From: Tyto alba
Lineage: Eukaryota > Chordata > Aves > Strigiformes > Tytonidae
Reading direction: 5' to 3'
Assembly: GCF_018691265.1 (NCBI RefSeq)
Contig: NW_024881330.1
Coordinates: 19,984,886 to 20,048,885 of the forward strand
DNA length: 64,000 nucleotides
Shown here: positions 27,101 to 39,100 of the stretch, piece after piece
How the letters are laid out: every line of letters begins with the position of its first letter
How positions within the stretch are numbered: position 1 is the stretch's first letter
Notes under the pieces: generated by a model
Databases searched by the model: none
Told to the model about the DNA's origin: nothing
Seen by the model: the letters and a program-made list of their open reading frames with translations, nothing else
Position numbers and translations under genes: made by a program

Positions 27101-30100
27101 CTCTTTTTCATGTTGTTGTAATTCATATCATTTGTTAATGGTAGGAGTGAATTTTGAGAATGAAGATTTAGTGTCTTGTAAGAATCTCAGCACAGTAAAT
27201 TTATTGTTGGTGGTCAGTGAATGTGCCATTTTACTAACAAAGGGAAATTTAAGGTAACTGCTTGAAAATCCAGATACTGTAGCTAGAACAGCTGCAGTAT
27301 CTAAAAGCAGTTATTGTGAATAGCTAACTGTAATTATGTGACTTGGAACCAGCACAGTGCATGTGAACTTCCTCAACTAAAAATATCTACTAAATTGGTA
27401 CCTGGGTTGCCTGGAAGATCTTGACTTCTAAACTGTGTATCGTGGATATGTGGAGTGATTGCTGAAACTGTGTAGTGGTTTGTATGTTGAGGTTGGTTTC
27501 TTGTTGTCTAGTTTCTAGTCCTATCTAAAAAGATCCTAAACTTTCTGAAATACTGCTAGAGGAAATAACAGTAGTTCTGTATTGACTATAATTAAAGATG
27601 CAAAATTGGGAAATATATCTTTAATCAGAATAGGGTTTAAAGTAGGAATAAGGTGAATTCTTAGTTTAAATGTTGAAGATAATGCTGAGTACTTCTGTAT
27701 GACTCTGTGTTAAGTACATTCCATGTGCTGAGGGGAAATAAAAGTTACTTATGTAGGTTTGTGAGCAGCTGTCCTTAATTCTTCATGCTTTATTTCTGGG
27801 CTTAGCATTATGTTCTTACATGTCAAATAACTAATTTCAAAAAGTGAAGTACTGTTTTTTTGTGTTGGTAACAGCTTGGTATAAGACTTTTGTTACTAAT
27901 TCTGATGGGAGAAGATTTGTTTAAAGTTCTGTATGATGAAACATAACCTATGAAAGAACTATTGTAACTGATCTGAGAACAGAATTTGACACTGTGAATG
28001 ACCTAGTGTGATTCACTCCTGTATAAAACCAACACAGCTTGACCTCAGGACTACCCTTCCAGGAAACAAATTCACTACTGCAAAGTTGCAGTTTTACTGG
28101 ATGTTTCTGTAAGAAGTATGCTTTTTGGCACAGCATTAGCAGAAAGAACCTTAAATACTAGCTTTTTTTAAGGCTGTTACCTACTGTCATGAGTTCTTTG
28201 GGAACCTGCTTTGTAGTAACCTTGGTTTAGTAGTTCAGAAGCATTTTTATATGGTGTAAAAAAATTTGGAACTAGTGTGTCATCTGGTGCTTAGCCATTT
28301 CATTTTTTTTCTTTTTTTTTTTTTTTTTACTTCTTAAACCATAGCAGCATGGAGCTTTGTCTTACTTTGACAAGATTTTCTAGTTTCTACTTCAGCAGCC
28401 TTGCTGCTGTATTTTCTTTGGCACCTAAATTGCATTTAAAAAAGAAATACTTCATTTGGAAAGATAGGACAGTACAAATTTTTATATTGTAAATTAAAAA
28501 TACTGCCAGAAAATATTTTTAGTATTTTTTGAAGTAAGTAATAATAATAAAAAAAAAAATCCTAGGAGTATGACTTTGTTACTTTTGTTGAAAATAGGTT
28601 CCAGCAACAGACAGAAATGCTTTGAGTTCTCTGTGGGGAAAACTGGCATCTGAAATTCTGATGCAGAATTGGGATGCAGCCATGGAAGATCTCACAAGAC
28701 TAAAGGAGACAATAGATAATAACGTAAGTAAAATCTTGATCGTGTGACGTGAGTAAGGTGAAATGTTGAAGCTGTTTGTATTCAGGTTTAATTATGAATC
28801 ACTTGCAGGCTTGTTTAGGAGTAGTTAACCACTTTTTCACTAGATACTTTCTTAATAATAGTGGGAGAGTCAGAGGGTGCCCATGAAGAAATACTGAGGC
28901 TTCTTTTTTCAGATTACTTGCTTCCCTCATCACATTTGAAAATATAACTGAGAACTTTTAAAGTATTACCAATAAACAAAAAAACCAAACTAGTCTCAAG
29001 GTTAAATTTGAGGACAGGGTATCACTGCATGGAATTGTTTGCTGCTTAAATTTCAGATAGTTGTTCTACTCATATTCTGTAAAGAATAAAAGGCATGAAA
29101 CTAAACTATACTCTTATCGCATGAAAATAACACTTTTAGCAGGAAATGCAAGACAGCTTGTTTCTGTAAATAGTATTCAGCTTCCTCACCAGCTCCTGAA
29201 TTCAGATGAACACCAAAAACTTGAAGAGAAAGAGTGGAGCTGCAGTACTAGTTCAGAGCAACTGCAGTGATTAAAGACTTCTTTCTACTCATGGGGATTT
29301 AATGGCCACATCTGAAATGTGAGAGTTTTACTCTTCTGAGCCAGAATCTTGAATAGGTGTTTGGTCATTTTTTGGATTGGTCCCCCCTCCCCAATATATT
29401 CTTTATCTGTGTGGTAGATAAGTAATGTTAACAAATTTTCTCCAGTTTTCCCATCTTTGAGCCTATATGGTAGGTAATAGATTATTAAATTTGACTTATT
29501 CATTAGACTCTGAGATTTATTTATTTTTTTTTAGGATAGAATCATAGTAGTTGTCATGCTCTTTGGCATGATTATTACTTGCTACGTCAGTTCATTCTCA
29601 GTATGTTGCTTTGTAATCTATTTGAAGTACTGCTGAAATTTGGAGCTAATACAGATATTTAGAGCTGAATCCTTATTTGTGCATTATCAGCTGGTTTAAA
29701 TGAAGACAGTTACATTCTTATTTCTTGGCTGAAAGTGATTATGGTGTTTCATCATTGAGACTATATGGCAAAAAAGGTCCTGTGAGGTTTTAGAGAGGAA
29801 GAAAAGCTGAAAAGATAGAGAAGCCAAGTAGTTCCTCAGATCACATCTGAAGAGGGAATACAAGAAACAAAATTCAGGACTAGAAAGGGTAATAATAATT
29901 TATGTTAGTATGGTGGTCTTTGGAGAACTAAAATCTATGCTCTTACCATAACAGAATACAAATTCTGGCAAACAAATTGGAATATAATATTGGAAAATTT
30001 TTATTGGTTGTAACTTTCAGCAGATTCATCTTTAACAGATGACAGGTTAAAGAGCTGGAGGTCAAACTCAGCCTGAGAGTGATAACAGGTAAAAGGAGCC

Positions 30101-33100
30101 AGTAGAAAATCATAAATTTTTGAACAATTACAGGTTTCCATGCATTAGTATTCATGTAAACATTCTGTGTTTTATATGACTTAAACCAATGTTATGTTTT
30201 CTTTTAGTCTGTCAGCTCTCCGCTGCAGTCTCTACAGCAAAGAACATGGCTCATCCACTGGTCTCTGTTTGTGTTTTTTAATCATCCTAAAGGGAGAGAC
30301 AATATCATTGACCTTTTTCTCTATCAGCCACAGTAAGTTGTGCTGTGTTATGTTGGGGTCTTTAAATGTGGCAGGTGATGAATATACAAGCTTGTTAAAC
30401 ATTTTTCAGCCCAGAGCCTGAGGCTGTTTCAGAAGTTCTAATATTGACACTTTGAATATTATTTTTTTTCCAAGCCTTCTTTTGAATTTTTGTATATAAT
30501 CTGCTTTTCTTCATGGAGAAGGAGTGGTGAAGTAGGAGGATCTGTCTCTTTTTTTTCCTGATGCTTTGTGGGGAACAGAATAACTGGTTTTGCTAGATCA
30601 CCAATTCTTACCACATTTTTAGGGCTGGAGGGGAAGGTATTGTTCTATTGATTTTTACAAAACCTATTTAAGAAGGGTTCTTGAGGCAAATCTGAGAATA
30701 AAAATCAAAATTGAAACACTATAGCCATTTGTGAGATGACTGGCATCTCATGTGGATCTAGGAGTCTATAACAGCTTAACACTGAGAAATTGGTTACAAG
30801 TTTTGCTCTCCTAGTACCTGTTTGGAGGTAATGTCTTAAAATAGAATAATACTAAAGAAAATCAGTTGAATTTTTAGCATGATGAACTCAGACTGGTAAC
30901 TTGTAGTACACACTTTTGCTTTTTTGTTTCATAGTGTATGTGTTGATTTGTTTATACTTGTCTCTTGTAAATGAGGTTAATTTATTGGAGAGTTGAACAG
31001 GAAAGTTGCAGGCTCAGATTACAATATGAAAAAGGGCTTCCAGTGGTTTTGTGTGCCCATGCAAGCCCCTCTTGTAAAATATCTGTGTTGACCTGATCTT
31101 AGCATATGGACTGTTCTTTTGCAGTGCCCCCTTCCCCGCACACTGCTGAAAAAGGTGATCATAAGGTTAACAAAAATAAATCATTCTTCTATATTTGAAT
31201 AAGTGGTCAGTCATAAACCCTGGTATTGTATTGCATAAAAGATGCCTAAGCTATTTTTTATGAACACTGTTTTGATCTGAGCTTTATCTATATTTTTTTC
31301 TTTCTAGATATCTCAATGCAATCCAGACAATGTGCCCGCATATCCTTAGATATCTGACTACTGCAGTCATAACAAACAAGGATGTTCGAAAGCGTAGGCA
31401 AGTGCTGAAAGACCTAGTCAAGGTTATTCAGCAGGTAAGGACTAAAATATCTGATCTTTTCTGTCCTTTTTTACTAAGACTTCATAATAACTTTCTTCAA
31501 TAGCACGACACGACTGGCCTAGGACTTCTACTTACATATTGGTGCTCACTTTCTCTCACTGAGCTAATTTTTCACTGTGATGCAAAATACGTGTCGATCA
31601 GTGGGAGGACAGAAAAATTTTTTTCCTCCTTTCATGTCAACAAGCAATGAGTAAAATAGAATATGCACTTAATTTTGATTTTCTTTCTTTATGAGTAAAT
31701 GCAGAAAATTCAGTGAGCTATGTGAAATGGCTTTGGATCTGATTCTTCTTTTTCAGCTGTCCATGAATTGTTCCATGAATAGGGGTTCTTGTTTGCATTT
31801 CAGAACCACTGAACTGTGTGCATTGTTGTGTATCCATGTGCAGTTCCTTGAAAGTGCTTCTGTTGGCATAGCTATAAGAGAATATAGACATGGAAAAGAG
31901 CAATAAAATAATTTTGCTTCATTGAAATCAAGGGAGTTGTGGCAAAGATTTTTAGCTGAAGTCAGCATAGAACCTGTATACAAGCCATCATGCCTCAAAC
32001 ACTTCTAATGGTAATAGCATATATTGTGAATAGTAAACCATGATATGTATGTGACAGTGCAGTTGTTGCAGGCTAGTAATCGATTATATCCACTTCGAGC
32101 ATTGATGTAACTACCTATGCAAAGCACAGTCAATACAAAAATGAAACTTTAAGCATATATTAATTTGTTTTTAAGCATTAGTGCTCACAAAAGAGGTAGC
32201 ATAAGAAGCTATAAACCAGTTGAAGTGTTAAGACTCGTTTTTTATCTTAAACTAAAACTTGATTTTTAGCATTGAACTTCTAATGTAATGTGAACTTCTA
32301 ATATTTGAAGTTAAGTATCGTTTTACAACTTTTGGTTTTGTTTTATCTTGTGCAATTGGTGTGAATATAAAAAGGATCACTGGGATGTTCCTTTTGAAAA
32401 TACCAACTCTGCTGACTTTGGTTTTGAAATATCTGATAAGAGATTTACTTCTTGGTAGTCTTCTACTCTGTATAATTCATTATAAGAAATCATGAAGTGG
32501 CAGAGGTTTTATAGATTTGAAAGCAGTTCAGACTGGATAACTAGCAGCTTGTCTACATAGGAAGAATAAAGCCTTGAACAAAGTGATTTGTCAAATGTCA
32601 TATGGTAGGCTGATTGCCCTATTAGCAGTTAGAGATTGCTAATACTTCTAGTACTTTTGCAGGTATTGAACTGATAGGTAAGCAGTTGTTCATACCTATT
32701 AAATTTAAAAGGCAATCGATGCAAGACTGTTTTACACAGTGTATGTTAATTATGTGGTTAACAAGTTCAATTCTGACGTAAAAAAAAAAAAAAAAAAAAA
32801 TTACATATAAAACAATTTTAAACCTAAATAATAACACTGTAAATACAGTTCTTTGGGGAAGGAAAAATAGCTTTGATCCACGGGGAAAAAGAAACTCTTG
32901 GTAGTTCCCTTAATCTGCTGATCTTTTCATATACTAAAGCAGATATTGACAGGTAGTGAATTAAGCTGTTGTAAAATGTGCTGTAGACATATCAGAGGAT
33001 GTTTAATTATGTCTTCATTTACACAGATGTATATAGATCTAGTGTCGTTCATGCCTTGTAGTTAAGTAAGTTGAGTAATTTCTGTAATGTCAAAACAAAT

Positions 33101-36100
33101 TCAAGTATTTTGTATATAGAAAATAGCATTATTTGTGTTAACTATGTTGTCAGTGTAAATCAAATGATCATTCGGTTTGAAGCATAAAGGATTTGGTGTT
33201 GGACTAGTCTTGAAAATCGGAATTTAGGAAGAACACCTGTTCTACCATATTTTAAGAAATTTGAAGGTTTGGTACAGAACCAGCTCTAGTCTCTGGCATT
33301 TTTCTAACCCAGAGATTGCAGCACTAAATGCTGAAGGTGAAACTGTACTTCTGGTTGTGTTCTTTTTTCCCCTAATAGTATGGTTAAACATTTACTCAGT
33401 TTTTATAACACGAATTGGGAAGTTTAACGTAATATTTTATTTAAGATGATCTCTGGACTTGTTTCCTTATATTCTTCAAACAAAATTTAATACTGGAATT
33501 CTAGAGTGATCTTGTGGCCTTGATTTCTAATATTGTTCCTATTTTTTTTGACAGGAATCCTACACATACAGGGACCCTATCACAGAGTTTGTGGAATGCT
33601 TGTATGTTAATTTCGATTTCGATGGTGCACAGAAGAAGCTGAGGGAGTGTGAAACGGTAAGGTTTATAACATTTATAAGACTTTTCTTCCTTAAGTAAAG
33701 ATCTCTAAAATTCACGATTGCCAGCTAATTTGTTTGAAGTGGTGGTTGATTCCATTGCCCATGTCTTCTGATGATGTTTAAGTCACAGGTGTGTGGCTTT
33801 TTTGTGTGTGGTTTGGTGGCTTTGGGGAGTCTTTTTGACAACTCATTTTGTAACGCTTAAGCAAGACATACTGCTAAGGATATAGCTTTAAAATTATATT
33901 TAAGCATCCCTAGAACAACGGGTATATAGGTAATTATGTATTTGGCTGAGCTTCAGCTTTTCCATCAGTATTTGAAAAGTGCTTGATGAGAAGTTTGGGT
34001 TTGTCTTTTGTTGTGAAAGACTGCATCCTGGAATTATAATGGTGAAAAGTAATGTGAAATAACATTAGGATAGTTAAATACATATTATTGGAAAAATCTG
34101 AGTTAATCTACTATGAACGTTTAAAGATACCTAACGCTTCGGTTGACTGGTGTAAAAGTATTTCTAATAGCTGAACGTTAGTACTAATTCTTACAGCCTC
34201 TGATTTGGCTTTCCTTTCATTAGTATTAGTCACCTAGTTGGGTAAATCAGAAGGCTTATCTTCCCTGCATAGGGCTGGTGATCTTATCCAAACTGTATAG
34301 GCATTCTTGCACTACTAAGTAAGCTGATTTGCATGGTAAGGAGAATTCTCATCAAATAGCAGAGTGAGAGAAGAATCCTACAATATGAGTGAGGAGTTAA
34401 ATTTTACATGTTGGAGGGATCTTCAGTAGGATTATGACAGCAGTAGACATTGTTCTTGAGTCAGACCTCAGTGATCATGTTAGCAAGTGATCTTAATTTA
34501 GCAAGCTGCAGAACAATGAAAATTTCCTAAATCTGTGGCTTTTTCTCCACATCTTGGAACATACCAAGAACTAGTTTTGATGGGCTGTTCACTGATCTTG
34601 CTTGTTGACAGTGGCTACCAGTAAATCCCTACTTCCATGTTCCCAGTGTTCCTTTTCTCCTTACATTTGCAGGTGCTTGTGAATGATTTCTTCTTAGTGG
34701 CGTGCCTTGAGGACTTCATTGAGAATGCCCGTCTCTTCATATTTGAGACTTTTTGTCGCATCCATCAATGTATCAGCATTGGGTAAGATAACTTCTTAAT
34801 ACACCAGTTCAGGAAAATCAGTCATGGATGACAGTTTGACAAACAGTGCAAACTTTAATAGTAAAATACTCAGTTCATCAGATGAAATGAAAATCATTAA
34901 CTAAAATTTAATTGGATAGTTGTCTTCATAGTTTTATAGCTCTAATATGATATACTTAAATTACAGCAATCATATTTTAAAGTTGACTTATTGTGATTAA
35001 CTTTAAAAGAACCTCTCTCTACCATCCCCCAACCTCCCAAACAGTGTTTTCAAGCTAAAACTTTCCCATAGTGTGTCAAGTTAGCACTCTACTGGATTTA
35101 ATGGGAACTTTCTTACCCAGTTGTCACCTAAGTCCAGGTATCTTAATTTGGAGCTCAGTTCTACATCTATTGATATAGAGTGGTAATATTAAGTAAATAC
35201 AAATTGCAAGTACAGTAATTGTTTAAATTTATTTATATTTGGTAGCTACGGATACCCATGTCTGTCTTATTTGAAAATTTAGAACTGTATTGCTTTTTTG
35301 AAAACAATAGATCATATTTCCTGTGGCACAAAGCAAGTGTCCTGGCTGTAAGAAAATTACGTTCTTAATAGCAAGGATGTGTGTCGTTTACTCAAACTAA
35401 TTTTGTAAAAGCAGACTTTCCAAATGGATCAGCTCTGATGCCTCTATTGTAGCAACTAAGCAGGAAGATGTTATGCATGCTTGAGATCCCTTTCCACTTG
35501 GCCTTTGACCCCATTCCTCATATTTCCACATCCCTTAAATTAAAAAGGAAAAAAGTGAAGTGAAAAACTCTGAATGCTATAAAAATCTCAATGGTGGAGA
35601 ACAGTGCAGAGATCCTTGAGACAGCAGAAACCAAAGCTGTTAAATCGATCAAGTTCAATGGAGTCTTGTTACCATCTTGTATCCACAGCAAATGTGTGTC
35701 TGGTCCTCTGAGGAAGTGATTTAACGGTGCTTGATTTCAAAAGAGAAGGACTTGAGAGAAAATTGAAAATTGTCCTAGAGTTTTGCAAGGTTATTGAAAG
35801 GATTACTTTTTTCATAGATAGGTGTAGTCAGGGAAAAGACAAAGATTCTTACTACTTTTAACCTCTCTTCACTGTGTGACACATTTATCTTCAATGCATG
35901 TGGAAAAATATATATATTTTTTTTTTATCCTTTGTATCAGCTTAAAATAGTCAAGGAGTTCAATGTAAAAAGCAAACAGTGAATCTGCGCCTTTTGATCA
36001 GCTGTGGTGTATTGTGTTTTAAGCATAGTTGTAAACTGAGCTAGATGGCGTGAACAAAACTTGCATACTTAGGTTAATTTTCATAAGGAGGTTAATGCTT

Positions 36101-39100
36101 TATCTAAGATCACTTTAAGCAGAATACTGCACATTTGGGGATAAAGGGGTTTTGAATAAGTATTTGAAGAAAATATAAATAAAGTTTTCTTAGAGATGAG
36201 TTTCTAGGGAAAATAAAACCCTATAGTGTCTTGTGATTTCCTATAAATGAAGTACTGTGAATACTGCACATATTCAAGCACAATTTTTCAGTGAAACTAC
36301 ATGTTTAAGCTTTTTTTACCTAAAGACTAGATGCATTTATAAGGAGTGTGCTTCTCTGATCTGGCTTCAGTCAATGAGCAGAGTCTGAGGATGTTTCATA
36401 GGCATGCGTCAAGTCTCAGTCAAAAACCACTGATAAACTGTGGTTAACATAACATTGATTCATTCCAGCAAAAATAGCAAGATTTAACAAACCAAGGTCT
36501 ATAGTACGTGGCTGTCATTTATTTAGTGTTTATTATTTATTTTACAGTTCATATTTTTCGTGCCATATGTGGTATTTTAACTTCAAGTATGATAGGAAAT
36601 ATTGTAGTTGGCTCTCCTTGTTATGTGTGATATGTAAGTATAGGTGACAGTGTCTTTATTTTATAAGCATTATGGTGTGCTCTGAGGCAAGTGATAAACT
36701 TTGAGTTGAGACATTTCAGATTGACGTTGATATTCCTGCCATGTATCACTTCAGGTAATTACATGTGGAATCAATCACCAGTAATGAGATTCTTTTCAGT
36801 AGGTCATTGTGTTTTAAATGATGGACATAAGCCTTAAATTTCTGCACAAACTGTAACCATCATTAGATTTAGGCTTACATGGGGTGTGTAAGTTGTTTCT
36901 TGGTGCACTTAAGACTTGTTTTTGAAGAAACTAGCTAGTCAAAATGCTTTTAATTAAACATTTGACTGAGGCACAGTTCTCTAATTTCTTTGTCCACAAG
37001 TGATTTCCACAGCTATTCCTGGAGTTGAAAACTAGTTGGTTCTACCACAGTCCTTGATACGTATTACTTAACTATTCAGAACAAATTTGAAAGCAATTAG
37101 TGGGAAATCTGCTATTCCTTATGTTAAATGGAAAATACATGGCTCACTTAATGGTTTAACTACTTACATCTGTCAGACAGCTGACATTTTTCCAAAGGAC
37201 TTAGTTGCTGTATCAGTTGTAACTTAAAATTTATACATCTCAAATAATGCTGCAATTAGTTTATTGTTTGAAATATTATGTTTAATAGGGAGTAATAGAT
37301 GAAATTAATTCAGAATGTGTTTTGGTTAGTTTGATATGCCTGTATTTAATTGAACAGCTGAATATGCTTCATTCTTCTTTTCTATATATTTTTCTTCTCT
37401 GTGCAGTACAAGATAGGTTTGATTGTATTTGAAAATGTGTAAAATTCAGGAAATTTGCGTTTTAAGCAAAGGAAAACTTAAACAACTTTTGCCCTAGCAT
37501 GACCCAAATAAGTGAATCTCCTTATAAAAGAGTAGAACAGAAATAATCTAAAGAACTATTTTTGAAACTACCATTTGAAATCACCTGCGACTTGAAATGG
37601 TAGACAGTATTCTTTAAATATTAATAAAATTCTTTCATTATGATTCACTTTTTTTTTATTGGATTATAGTGGGGATCTTTATAAACAATGGTAATCTAAG
37701 AAACAACTCTTCTTGCTTCCATTCCTTACTGTTAATGGTGTATTTGTAAATCTGAGTGTGTCACTGTTACTTGAACTGTTAACCATGTATGGGGGCTGAA
37801 CTGTAGTTGGCATCTCTTGAGGGTATTAACTACCTATTTTAACAGTGCAAAAGGAGAATAGTGTTGTTTGTTACAAAATTGTAATCAGGATAGATCTTCA
37901 GTATATTTGTTCTGGAAGGATGGAGAATACTTTTTTGGTCGTGTATCTTGCTTTACCAGGCAAGTACTTCCTTCATGATACATGTCCAGGCACTTTGGGT
38001 GATGCTTTCTATTTTGGTGTACTCCGTGAGAAGAGCCTAAAGTGGAACCCAGTTGCCACAAGTGATGAAATACGGTCATCTTTTGCATCAAAATACGATA
38101 AAGTTTTAGGGTTTTTTAAATACAGATATCTTTTAGTGAAATAAAGATAGTTGTTACTTGATAACTTTGGTTATTTTAAATTAAGATTTCAAATCCATGT
38201 AAATCTCAAAACTAGAAGTTGAGATAAAATAGATTTTTTTATACCCCTTTTTACCCTGTCATTTTCATTCTGCAATTTGTAAGTTGTTCAAATGTGTGTG
38301 CAGGAAAAAATACCTGTATAGAGGTATGCTATTTCTGTCATGTGCCTGCAGATATGCTGTATGTTTGTTCATAGAACATGTTTTAAATTAAAAAAAAAAA
38401 AAAAAAAATACTATCTCAGCTTCTCCAGAGGTGAATTTAGACATAATAGGAAGAAGTAGAATTATCTGGCAGGTGATACAAAACAGTTTATAGTTCCTGT
38501 CTTGGAATTACTTTCTGTGCCTTCTTCCCTTCCAAGTACACGGGGACTTTAGGTTAAGCAGAAAGGTGCTTTACATTAGAAGGCACCTCTGGAAGTCATC
38601 TGGTTCAATCCTGTGCACCCAGTTAAAAAACTGAGCAGGACCCCCTGCAGTGTTGCACTGTGCTACTTAAGGTCTTGTCTAGTTGATTCTTGACTACCTC
38701 CAAGGATAGAGGTTCCACGCTTTAATCCCAAAGGTAGGTTGCTTAATCCCCAGTGTAGTGGCAGTAGCCATTCCTGTGGTTATCTGGAGGAGGAATCATT
38801 TTATCTGAATCCTATTGATGCTTCTGAAAAAGAAATACGAGAACAAACAACACAGGTGCACTCCTTCCCATGTTCTTTCAATTTAAAATTTCTTTAAAGT
38901 CAAGTGCTTAACATCACTGATTCAAAGGTAGTAAAGCAATTTGTAGCTGCTTCTTACTGAAATACCTGTTTTACTCTCCCTAGATGACTGATGATTTTAC
39001 AAAACTTTACATCCCTGATATCTTCTGTTCTCTTAATTTGTCTGCCTTAACTCTCTACAATTGCTAATTCAACCACAGATTAACAGTTCCAGTAGAACAG

